DNA of 64,000 nt from JBCBRD01 sp039819785 (GTDB lineage: Bacteria > Pseudomonadota > Alphaproteobacteria > Rhizobiales > Hyphomicrobiaceae): the NCBI GenBank assembly GCA_039819785.1, contig JBCBRH010000011.1:1-64000 (forward strand), written 5' to 3'. The position numbers and the translations under genes were made by a program. Under the pieces are notes generated by a model. The model was not told the DNA's origin, made no database searches, and saw only the letters and a list, made by a program, of their open reading frames with translations. Within the stretch, counting starts at the first letter, position 1. Each line of letters starts with the position of its first letter. Positions 8,539 to 17,134 of this stretch are shown here, piece after piece.

Positions 8539-10371
8539 ATGGCAGAACAACCGACAGACCAACCGCCGACCCAGCCCAGCAACAATAAGCCCGGCAAAAC
8601 GGCGGATGACGACTCACGAGCAGGTGAAGGCGGTTCAAGAGCTGGGGAAGACACACCGGCCCGATCGGCAAAGGTTTTGGCTGGACTGAGCGAAGCCAGG
8701 GCTTTCGTGGTCGAGTCGATCGGCCTTGCGCGCCAGACAATGCTGGACCGGTTATGGGTTAACTTCCGATCATTCCTGGATGAGCGGCAAATGCTCGTTT
8801 GGACGCTGGCGGCCGTCATAGGCGCATCCGTCGGCTATGCCTCAATCGTTTTTCGTTGGCTCATCGGCCTAATCCAGTGGCCCTGGTTGTACACAACAAC
8901 CGAAAATGTCGCCGCTGCCGCATCGGCGGTACCGTGGTGGAATATCTTGTTGGCCCCAACGATCGGTGGCCTCGTCGTCGGTTACATTCTGCAGCACTAC
9001 ACCAAGGGCCGGCGCGCCCACGGCGTTGCCGATGTGATCGAGGCACGCGCACTGCACGATTCCCGCATCGATCCAAAAATCGGCCTGATGTCGGCAGGGC
9101 TCTCTGCTCTTTCAATTGGTAGCGGCGCAAGCGTCGGACGTGAGGGTCCCGTCGTTCATATCGGCGCGACGATCGCCGCGTTTCTGGACAATCGTTTCAA
9201 TCTCTCACCAAGCGCAAGACGCACACTTCTGGCATGCGGTGCAGCTGCCGGCGTGTCAGCATCCTTCAATGCCCCCATCGCAGGCGTCTTGTTCGCACAC
9301 GAAATTATCCTGACGCACTATGCATTTCGTGCGTTGGTTCCAACGGTCATTGCCAGCGTCCTGGGCGCCGTGGTCGCGCGCATTCACCTGGGCAACTTCC
9401 CGGCATTCTCAATCCCGGACTATCAAATCACATCATATTGGGAGTTCCCTGCATTCGCTTTGCTCGGACTGACCTGTGCCGTCGTTGCGATCCTCTTTCA
9501 GCTGGCCTTGATGGGCACCGAGCGGGTATCCTGGCGCATCAACATGCCGCTCTGGCTGAGAACCGGCACCGGCGGGTTTTTGGTGGGGCTGATCGCCCTC
9601 GTGTTCCCACAGGTTCTAGGCATTGGCTACGACGCCACGGACCAGGCGCTCTCCCAGGATTTATCGCTGTCATTGCTTATCGCGCTCATCATCGCGAAAA
9701 CCGCTGCGACGGCCATTTCGCTGGCGGCCCGCTTCGCAGGTGGCATTTTCTCGCCCACGCTTTACCTCGGGGCAATGACCGGCGCGGCGTTTGGATCGAT
9801 CGCAACATCGGCGTTCCCGGAGATTGCTTCGAGCGAAGGGCTCTATGCGATTTTGGGGATGGGTGCGGTGGCCGGGGCCGTACTCGGCGCTCCACTCTCA
9901 ACGACCATGATTGTATTCGAGCTGACAAGCGGTTACAGCGTGACGATTGCGTTGTTACTGACCGTCTCGATTGCGGTGGGCCTGTCGCAAGCCGTGATGG
10001 GCCAGTCGTTCTTCTACTGGCAGCTCGGCAAGCGCGGGTTGTTCCTAACCGACGGCCCGCATCAATCAATCATGCGGCGTCTTCAGGTGAAGGACTTTAT
10101 GCTGCAAAGAGGCGATGACGATCCCGAGTACCTGACGAAGGCCGCAGACGGCAAAGACGCAAACAAGGCGGAAATGGAACCCGCGGTCTGGTTATTGGAA
10201 AATGACAATCTTGACCGGGCCTTGCGGCTGTTTGCTGAAAGCGGCCAGTCAAAAATCCCCGTTGTTGACTCAAATGATGAGACAAAGCTGATCGGCTGGG
10301 CTGACCGGTTGTCAGCGCTGTCGAAATTCAACCGCGCCCTGATCGACGCCAACGTTGAAGAACACCGCTGA
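8539..10371 (+). CDS. ClC family chloride channel/transporter
   Basis: From the ATG at 8539 the product is 610 residues. After a polar N-terminal tail of about 75 residues it has the multi-helix ClC core: GSGASVGREGPVVHIGA (the ion-binding loop with the gating Glu of GREGP), NAPIAGVLFAHEIIL (with the internal Glu seen in proton-coupled members), and GGIFSPTLYLGAMTGAAFG (GxFxP loop). The presence of both glutamates suggests H+/Cl- exchange rather than a pure channel; this is inference. The last about 60 residues resemble a single CBS motif (LFAESGQSKIPVVDS). The in-frame sequence upstream to 8410 is Gln/Pro/His rich and was excluded. It is convergent with citrate synthase. Confidence 0.92.
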   Translation: MAEQPTDQPPTQPSNNKPGKTADDDSRAGEGGSRAGEDTPARSAKVLAGLSEARAFVVESIGLARQTMLDRLWVNFRSFLDERQMLVWTLAAVIGASVGYASIVFRWLIGLIQWPWLYTTTENVAAAASAVPWWNILLAPTIGGLVVGYILQHYTKGRRAHGVADVIEARALHDSRIDPKIGLMSAGLSALSIGSGASVGREGPVVHIGATIAAFLDNRFNLSPSARRTLLACGAAAGVSASFNAPIAGVLFAHEIILTHYAFRALVPTVIASVLGAVVARIHLGNFPAFSIPDYQITSYWEFPAFALLGLTCAVVAILFQLALMGTERVSWRINMPLWLRTGTGGFLVGLIALVFPQVLGIGYDATDQALSQDLSLSLLIALIIAKTAATAISLAARFAGGIFSPTLYLGAMTGAAFGSIATSAFPEIASSEGLYAILGMGAVAGAVLGAPLSTTMIVFELTSGYSVTIALLLTVSIAVGLSQAVMGQSFFYWQLGKRGLFLTDGPHQSIMRRLQVKDFMLQRGDDDPEYLTKAADGKDANKAEMEPAVWLLENDNLDRALRLFAESGQSKIPVVDSNDETKLIGWADRLSALSKFNRALIDANVEEHR

Positions 10372-10462
10372 TACGGCTCAACACGCCCCCAGCAAGCCGC
10401 CAACTGGTCGGGTTGATGGCAAGCAAGGCGCGCTCTGGCGCCCCTCAACCAGCTGCGCTGGA

Positions 10463-11779
10463 TCAGCTACGTTGATCCATTTGCACGAATTCACGTGGCG
10501 CATCGCCGATGTAAAGCTGACGTGGGCGACCAATCCGCTGCTCTGGATCTTCAATCATCTCTTTCCACTGCGCAATCCATCCCACCGTCCGGGCGACAGC
10601 GAACAAGACCGTGAACATGGAAACGGGGAAACCCATCGCCCGCAGCGTGATGCCGGAATAGAAATCAATGTTCGGATAGAGCTTCTTCTCAACAAAGTAC
10701 TCATCATTGATGGCGATTTTCTCCAGTTCCATCGCCACATCCAACAGCGGCTCGTCCTTGATCCCTAAGGATTGGAGAACCTCGTGACAGGTTTGCTGCA
10801 TCACCTTAGCGCGCGGGTCATAATTCTTGTAAACGCGGTGACCAAAGCCCATCAGGCGGAAACCTGAAGATTTGTCTTTGGCTTTCGCGACATACTCAGG
10901 GATCCGGTCCACCGTGCCGATCTCTTCGAGCATGTTGAGCGCCGCTTCGTTGGCGCCACCGTGGGCCGGCCCCCACAGACAGGCAATGCCAGCAGCGATA
11001 CATGCAAATGGATTGGCACCCGATGACCCGGCAAGCCGAACCGTCGAAGTGGACGCGTTCTGCTCATGGTCGGCATGCAGGATAAAGATTTTATCGAGCG
11101 CACGCGCAATCACTGGATCGACCGTGTAAGGCTCACACGGAACCGCAAAACACATCTGCAGGAAGTTTGACGTGTAATCGAGATCGTTGCGCGGATAAAT
11201 GAACGGCTGCCCGATTGAATATTTGTAGGCCATCGCCGCAATCGTCGGCATCTTTGCGATCATACGGTTCGCCGCAATCGTCCGCTGCTCGGGATCGTTG
11301 ATATCCGTCGAGTCATGATAGAATGCTGAGAGTGCGCCAACTGTCCCGCACATGATCGCCATGGGATGCGCATCTCGCCGGAAACCGGTGAAAAAGCGCG
11401 TCATCTGTTCGTGAACCATGGTGTGCCGGGTGATCGTCCGGTCAAATGTCTTGAACTCGTCCTCGGTCGGCAGCTTGTCGTGTAAAAGCAAGTAGCAAAG
11501 TTCCAAGAAACTCGCGTTGTCCGCCAGCTGATCAATCGGATAGCCCCGATGCAGCAGCACGCCCTTGTCGCCATCGATGTATGTGATCCGCGATGAACAG
11601 TTTGCGGTCGATGTGAAGCCTGGATCGTAGGTGAAGCAGCCCGTTTCCTTGTAAAGCTTCCCGACGTCGATCACATCCGGTCCAACCGTGCCCGACCGTA
11701 CAGGCATATCGGTCACCTTTCCGTCGTGCTCAATCTTGGCGTTTGGCTTTGCGGTTGGGTTGGCATCGAAAGCATTCAT
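10463..11779 (-). CDS. gltA: citrate synthase
   Basis: The 438-residue product (from the ATG at 11779, MNAFDANP) is full length for the type II bacterial enzyme that condenses acetyl-CoA and oxaloacetate. The catalytic elements are visible: the His of LHADHEQNASTSTVR, the His of GPAHGGANEAAL, and the Asp of LYPNIDFYSG, together with MGFGHRVYKNYDPRA for oxaloacetate binding. An in-frame extension to 11851 adds 24 residues that are not conserved. It runs alone, convergent with the ClC gene and divergent from the helicase gene. GGCGC-CAGAGC-GCGCC in the short 3' gap can form a small hairpin but has no T-run. Confidence 0.97.
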   Translation of the reverse strand: MNAFDANPTAKPNAKIEHDGKVTDMPVRSGTVGPDVIDVGKLYKETGCFTYDPGFTSTANCSSRITYIDGDKGVLLHRGYPIDQLADNASFLELCYLLLHDKLPTEDEFKTFDRTITRHTMVHEQMTRFFTGFRRDAHPMAIMCGTVGALSAFYHDSTDINDPEQRTIAANRMIAKMPTIAAMAYKYSIGQPFIYPRNDLDYTSNFLQMCFAVPCEPYTVDPVIARALDKIFILHADHEQNASTSTVRLAGSSGANPFACIAAGIACLWGPAHGGANEAALNMLEEIGTVDRIPEYVAKAKDKSSGFRLMGFGHRVYKNYDPRAKVMQQTCHEVLQSLGIKDEPLLDVAMELEKIAINDEYFVEKKLYPNIDFYSGITLRAMGFPVSMFTVLFAVARTVGWIAQWKEMIEDPEQRIGRPRQLYIGDAPREFVQMDQRS

Positions 11780-12183
11780 AAGGCTGGGTCCTTCCGGTCG
11801 GTGTCTTGGGTCCGCATTGTCCTGGGGCTCACGGCTGTCAAGTGCTTGCAAAGTTGCGGCGACTGCCGCAGTGCAACATCACCATTCTCCGCCCTGTTAA
11901 CCCAGGCCCCGGCCTGCGGCAAGATAACCGTTCGAAGGGTGATGATGCCACCGAATGAAGCAGACGACTGGGACTGCTGCCAAAACCGGCGGGTCCCCCT
12001 TAATCCGCGTCGATGAAATCACGGTCCGGTGATCGGCAAATCGCCGTATCACCTTGGGATGATCGGCCCAAACGGCGACAGAGCGGGGCGCTTCATCGAA
12101 TGGTTGTGGACGCAAGGTCTCAGAACGGTTGAGAATGATCGACAACCGTTGCCCACGAATAATGGCTGCTATAATCCGGTGTC
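11780..12183. other. divergent intergenic region between gltA and uvrD
   Basis: About 400 bases between divergent starts, which must hold both promoters. A perfect TATAAT lies at 12170-12175, eight bases before the uvrD ATG. No other gene or structure was recognised. Confidence 0.5.
12149..12175 (+). promoter_or_regulatory. candidate promoter of uvrD, possibly leaderless
   Basis: TATAAT at 12170-12175 matches the consensus -10 box exactly; TTGCCC at 12149-12154 is a 4/6 match to a -35 box at a short 15-base spacing. Transcription would start at or within a few bases of the ATG at 12184, so the message would have almost no leader. Only the sequence match supports this. Confidence 0.3.
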
Positions 12184-15081
12184 ATGGCGCGAAAGCAAAA
12201 ACATTTGAAGAACACCGGGCGGGCGCAGGCTGTGCCCGGCGATTTGTTCGCCGACCTTCTTACCGATGATCCCAGCGCTGATGATACCGGCGCTAAGGGT
12301 CCTGACCACGAAGGCCCCGCGGTCGACGATGTACCAGGCGTGGACGACGCCTCACGTTCACCGGCTATGCCCTCAAACGAGACACACGTTGCCGATGACG
12401 GCATTCCTTTCGATCTGCCGCCACTTGATGGCCCGCCGAGCGAAACGCCGCCCCTCGACGCGTATGAGGCCGAAGTGGCTCGCGAAGTTGATGCAGCCTT
12501 TGAGGCCGAGAACGATGCAGACTGGCCGGGCGCGCCGTCAGCCTTCGATGCGGACGAAGATCTCACCTCGGACGAAAACACCGCTGTGACGTCGTTCACA
12601 CCCTCCGCGAGCAGCAAGCCGCAGGGCGCGATAACACCAATGCCATCGGGTAGCGGTTCAATCTCCGAGCGCGCCTTGGCGGCCGCACGCGGCGCTGCGC
12701 CACCATCCGCGCAACCAGCTGATTACCTCAGCGGTCTGAACCCTGAACAGCGCAAAGCCGTCGAAACACTTGATGGCCCCGTTCTGGTATTGGCAGGAGC
12801 CGGTACCGGCAAAACCCGCGTCCTGACCACCCGCATCGCCCACATCCTTGCAACCAACAGATGCCGGCCCGGCAGCATCCTCGCTGTCACCTTCACCAAC
12901 AAAGCCGCCCGCGAGATGAAGGAACGGATAGGCGCACTCGTCGGCAGTGCGGTCGAAGGGATGCCATGGCTTGGCACCTTCCATGCCATCGGCGTCAAAA
13001 TTCTCCGCCGCCATGCCGAGCTTGCGGGCCTGAAATCCGGCTTCACAATCCTCGACACCGACGATCAGATCAGGCTTTTGAAACAGGTCATCGAAGCAGA
13101 AGGCCTCGACAAGGACCGCTGGCCCGCGCGCCAACTCGCCGGCCAGATCGACAGCTGGAAGAACAAGGGTCTGACACCTGATAAGGTGCCGAAGAACGAA
13201 GCCTTCGTCTTCGGTGGCGGAAAAGGCGCGAAACTCTACGCCGCCTATCAAAGCCGGCTGAAGGACTTAAACGCCTGCGACTTTGGGGACCTGCTGCTGG
13301 AAACGCTCAGCATTTTCCTCAAGCATCCCGACATCCTGGCCGAATACCACCGCCGCTTCCGCTACATTCTGGTGGACGAGTACCAGGACACCAACGTCGC
13401 GCAATATATGTGGTTGCGTCTCTTGGCGCAGGGCTCTCCGAACGTCTGCTGCGTCGGTGACGACGACCAGTCGATCTATGGCTGGCGCGGCGCAGAAGTC
13501 GACAACATCCTACGTTTCGACACCGATTTTCCCGGTGCGACCGTCATCCGCCTGGAACGCAATTACCGTTCGACAGGCCACATCCTGGCAGCCGCGGCCG
13601 GCCTCATCAGCGCCAATGAGAGCCGCCTGGGCAAAACCCTTTTCACAGACGGTGACCTAGGCGACAAGGTTGGCGTATCGGGCCACTGGGACGATGAGGA
13701 AGAAGCACGCACGCTCATTGACGGCATCGAAAACAAGCAGCGCGACGGGGCTAACCTGAACGATATCGCGATCCTCGTTCGTGCGTCCTACCAGATGCGT
13801 GTCCTCGAAGACCGGTTGATCACCACAGGCGTGCCCTATCGTGTCATCGGCGGCCCGAGGTTCTACGAACGCGCCGAAATCAAGGACGCGATCGCCTATC
13901 TTGAGATCACCTTCAATCCCTCGCACGATCTCAAGTTCGAGCGCATCGTCAACACACCCAAACGCGGGATCGGTGACACGTCCGTCAAGAAAGTCCGTGC
14001 ATTCGCCAGAGCCAAAGGCATTCCGGTCTATCAAGCCGCCCGGCATATTGTTGAGACCGAGGAGATCACCGGCAAGGCGCGCAAAGCACTTGGCAATCTC
14101 GTGAAGGACTTCGACCGCTGGCGCGCACAGATCGACACCCTGCGCCATACTGAACTTGCCGAGTTGATCCTGGATGAAAGCGGCTACACCGCCATGTGGC
14201 AGTCTGACCGATCTCCACAAGCCGCTTCACGATTGGAAAACCTGAAAGAACTCGTGCGCTTCATGCACGACTTCGAAAACCTTCAAGGCTTCCTCGAACA
14301 TGTTTCCCTGGTCATGGACGTCGACCAGGGCAACGACGGGGACCGCGTGTCGGTCATGACGCTGCACGCAGCCAAGGGCCTGGAATTTGATACGGTCTAT
14401 TTGCCAGGCTGGGAGGAAGGCCTGTTCCCATCCCAGCGAACCCTCGATGAAAGCGGCCAAGCCGGTCTGGAAGAAGAGCGCCGGCTGGCGTACGTGGGCA
14501 TCACACGCGCCAAGCTGAACGGACACATTTCATTTGCCCAGAACCGTCGCAACCGCGGGCTTTACCAATCGGCAATCCCGTCCCGCTTCATAGACGAATT
14601 GCCCGAAGCCCACGTCGAAGTGGTGGAGGCGACCAGCCCATTTGGCGGTGCCTACCAAAACTTTGGCACGATGTATGGCGATACTGGAGGAGGCAACTTT
14701 GGCCGCGCCAACCCCTATGGTCAGAGCCGGTTTGACGCAACTGACGCGCAAGGGTCTGACACAACCTACAATACACCCGGTTGGGCACGTGCCCAGGAGC
14801 GTTGGGCCAACGCTGACAAAGGCGCATCGTCAAATGGCCAGCCTCGGAAGATGAAGTCATCGCCGACGAAATCGGCACGCCGGACATCCGCACCGATCAC
14901 CATCGAAGGCGAACTTGTTGCCTCGTCGACATCACAATCCGACTTTGAGATTGGCGAACGCGTCTTTCACCAGAAATTCGGCTATGGGCGCATCACTGAG
15001 GTGGAAGGCAACAAACTGACGATCGACTTCGAAAAATCAGGCGCAAAGCGCGTGGTCGATGCGTTTGTTGAACGGCACTGA
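12184..15081 (+). CDS. uvrD: UvrD/PcrA-type superfamily 1 DNA helicase
   Basis: A 965-residue ATP-dependent 3'-5' helicase. The core starts at about residue 182 (LNPEQRKAVETLDGPVLVLA) with Walker A GAGTGKT near 204, VTFTNKAAREMKERI, DEYQDTN (motif II), GDDDQSIYGWRGA (motif III), and VMTLHAAKGLEFDTV plus YVGITRAK near the C-terminal motor. The last 45 residues (GERVFHQKFGYGRITEVEG) form the small Tudor-like domain of PcrA/UvrD that binds RNA polymerase. The first about 180 residues are an acidic, low-complexity extension rich in Asp, Pro and Ala, unusual in length for the family. Role by family: nucleotide excision and mismatch repair, removal of stalled polymerase. Confidence 0.95.
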   Translation: MARKQKHLKNTGRAQAVPGDLFADLLTDDPSADDTGAKGPDHEGPAVDDVPGVDDASRSPAMPSNETHVADDGIPFDLPPLDGPPSETPPLDAYEAEVAREVDAAFEAENDADWPGAPSAFDADEDLTSDENTAVTSFTPSASSKPQGAITPMPSGSGSISERALAAARGAAPPSAQPADYLSGLNPEQRKAVETLDGPVLVLAGAGTGKTRVLTTRIAHILATNRCRPGSILAVTFTNKAAREMKERIGALVGSAVEGMPWLGTFHAIGVKILRRHAELAGLKSGFTILDTDDQIRLLKQVIEAEGLDKDRWPARQLAGQIDSWKNKGLTPDKVPKNEAFVFGGGKGAKLYAAYQSRLKDLNACDFGDLLLETLSIFLKHPDILAEYHRRFRYILVDEYQDTNVAQYMWLRLLAQGSPNVCCVGDDDQSIYGWRGAEVDNILRFDTDFPGATVIRLERNYRSTGHILAAAAGLISANESRLGKTLFTDGDLGDKVGVSGHWDDEEEARTLIDGIENKQRDGANLNDIAILVRASYQMRVLEDRLITTGVPYRVIGGPRFYERAEIKDAIAYLEITFNPSHDLKFERIVNTPKRGIGDTSVKKVRAFARAKGIPVYQAARHIVETEEITGKARKALGNLVKDFDRWRAQIDTLRHTELAELILDESGYTAMWQSDRSPQAASRLENLKELVRFMHDFENLQGFLEHVSLVMDVDQGNDGDRVSVMTLHAAKGLEFDTVYLPGWEEGLFPSQRTLDESGQAGLEEERRLAYVGITRAKLNGHISFAQNRRNRGLYQSAIPSRFIDELPEAHVEVVEATSPFGGAYQNFGTMYGDTGGGNFGRANPYGQSRFDATDAQGSDTTYNTPGWARAQERWANADKGASSNGQPRKMKSSPTKSARRTSAPITIEGELVASSTSQSDFEIGERVFHQKFGYGRITEVEGNKLTIDFEKSGAKRVVDAFVERH

Positions 15082-15221
15082 CGCAGGCGTCGTGACCTGA
15101 TCGGCAAGCGCCGCGGCGGGCTCATCCAGGCTGGCTGATCCATGGGCAATCCCAACGCCCCTCCAGCAATGCTGGTCCGGCACCTACAGATATCTTCCAT
15201 GACCAGGTTATGCGAGTCGGA

Positions 15222-17000
15222 TCATGCCGCCGGTCGTGCAGAATCTTGATCAGCGCGAGGCGTTTGCGCGGCCGTTGATGGGGCGCGTGTCCCGCTCGCT
15301 TTCAGCAAATCCCACGCAAGGTTGATCTGCTTAATACGTTCCTCACGCGCCACCCGGTCATCTTCATTCACCGAAAGATCGGGATGCCAGCTCATCCGCA
15401 GCGCATCGACCACTTTTTTCAGCGCACGATCATCGACGCTCGCCGTTACACCCAACACGCGGTAAGCCTCGGCCATCGTTTGCGGCATCACCAGTTCACC
15501 ATCGGACCCGACCATCGCGCCAGACGCTCCATTCTGGCGTCCGTCCCCGTTGTGATAGTCGCCCTGAGCCGCACTCCGCGCGATTTTTTGTATCCGTTCC
15601 AGATCCCGGATCGCCGTCCGCATCATGCCGGACTGCCGCCGCATCCGGTCATCCGGACCAAGAACGTCATCCTGTGCCATGAAATGCGAGACGTTAAACC
15701 GCTGTCGGACCGTTTTAATCTCGCCTTGCAGCGTCTCGAACAACGGACTGGCGGGGTTCAAGCGGTCCACCATATCCTGCGTTTTGTCCATGACCCGCTC
15801 TACAGACTTTAACCCTCCAGCGAGTGCCTCATGGCTTGCATATCCGTGAGAGGCAAAGCGATGACCCGCAGCCTCGCCATCAGGAAACTTCGGTCCGGTG
15901 ACAACCCAGGACACAACCGCTGACAACTTGCGCCACAGCCCTCGGACCATCCCGCCCTGATCAGCCAAACCGGTCAATGTGAAACGAGAAAATCCAGCAC
16001 CTAGTCCAGTACGCAAAGCTCGCAAGACCGATGACCCCGCCGAACCGGGCATGACTGTGTCTGTATGGGCGCTTCTTAACCGGCCGGAACCAACGCCGCT
16101 TAACTTGAAACCTGACCAATTCCAACCCGAGAGGCTCCAACGTGACGGGATTGAACCTGCGAGGTTCCAGCCAGAAAAGCGCCACGTCAGGACACCAGCC
16201 AGCATCGCGAGCAGTGCGGTCACACCAATCAGGGTTTCAGCCATCAGTGATGATGTTGGCCCAAGATCCTGTGAGGCCTTCACGATCTTCAGCGCGCTTT
16301 CGCGGCCGCGATCAACTACTTGTGGCACCGGTACATCTTGCGGTGACACGACCGTCGACCAACTTTCAGGCGACGCCGGCCCTGGCGCAAACACCGCTGC
16401 CACCTGGGTCTCAGGCATTTCACCTGCATCTGCGCCCACGGCATCAGCCATTATGGGGGGCGCTACAGGCCTTGAAGTCAGTTGCGCGCCAAGCGCCTCA
16501 ACAGGGGCATAACCCGTTGGCAATGCAAAACCCTTGACCGTTTGGCGGGCAGTATCCGTCGTCGCCACTGCGATCTTTTCTTCAGGGCGGACAAAATACA
16601 AAACCGAGTTACGCACCCAGGAATCGCCGCTGCTGTAACTCTTCATGCGCGCTGCAATCTGCGCCCAGGGCACAGGCCGCCCGGCACACTGCACATTGAA
16701 ATGCTGAATGACGAGGCTCTTACAATCGCGTGCGCCCATCTGAAAGCAAACGGTGTAGGGCCTTTGCGTGCGTTTCCCGAGAATTGCGTGCGCCGTGGGC
16801 GGCCCTGGCGTCAATGCCGGCTGATTGCCGATCCACGAGCACGCATAGGGCATGACAATATGCTCGCCGGCGATAGCACTCCCGTTCCCCACCAGCGGCA
16901 GCAAAACGGCAACAACGAAGGTCAGACCCAAACATCGTGTTGACGTCAGTGATCGACGTTGAAAATTCGTCCAGGCAAACAAAAAAGAAGCGCGCCGCAC
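15222..17000 (-). CDS. membrane protein with C-terminal J domain, function unknown
   Basis: The 592-residue product starts at a GTG (17000) with GGGGGA upstream. An N-terminal hydrophobic segment (about residues 24-44, GLTFVVAVLLPLVGNGSAIAG) looks like a signal peptide or anchor. A Cys-containing domain follows (residues about 45-150), then a second membrane segment near residue 250 (LIGVTALLAMLAGVLTWRF), a Trp/Ser/Gly-rich stretch (FSGWNLAGSIPSRWSLSGWN), a linker, and at residues about 510-570 a J-like domain (AYRVLGVTASVDDRALKKVV, HPD in MSWHPDLSV). The HPD triad implies that it can stimulate a cytosolic DnaK; topology inferred as periplasmic N-terminal domain and cytosolic J domain. It lies 134 bases downstream of the beta-helix protein gene in the same direction. 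I do not recognise the family. Confidence 0.75.
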   Translation of the reverse strand: MRRASFLFAWTNFQRRSLTSTRCLGLTFVVAVLLPLVGNGSAIAGEHIVMPYACSWIGNQPALTPGPPTAHAILGKRTQRPYTVCFQMGARDCKSLVIQHFNVQCAGRPVPWAQIAARMKSYSSGDSWVRNSVLYFVRPEEKIAVATTDTARQTVKGFALPTGYAPVEALGAQLTSRPVAPPIMADAVGADAGEMPETQVAAVFAPGPASPESWSTVVSPQDVPVPQVVDRGRESALKIVKASQDLGPTSSLMAETLIGVTALLAMLAGVLTWRFSGWNLAGSIPSRWSLSGWNWSGFKLSGVGSGRLRSAHTDTVMPGSAGSSVLRALRTGLGAGFSRFTLTGLADQGGMVRGLWRKLSAVVSWVVTGPKFPDGEAAGHRFASHGYASHEALAGGLKSVERVMDKTQDMVDRLNPASPLFETLQGEIKTVRQRFNVSHFMAQDDVLGPDDRMRRQSGMMRTAIRDLERIQKIARSAAQGDYHNGDGRQNGASGAMVGSDGELVMPQTMAEAYRVLGVTASVDDRALKKVVDALRMSWHPDLSVNEDDRVAREERIKQINLAWDLLKASGTRAPSTAAQTPRADQDSARPAA

Positions 17001-17134
17001 GATAATCCCCCAAACCCAGATAAGTGGCCCTTATCTCGTTTTGGACTCAACCTTGGCACGACTGTGGCTGCAAGCATAAACCGTCATTTTTAAGAGTTAT
17101 TCGCCCAGATTTCGGTGTGCAAAAGCCGCGCTGA

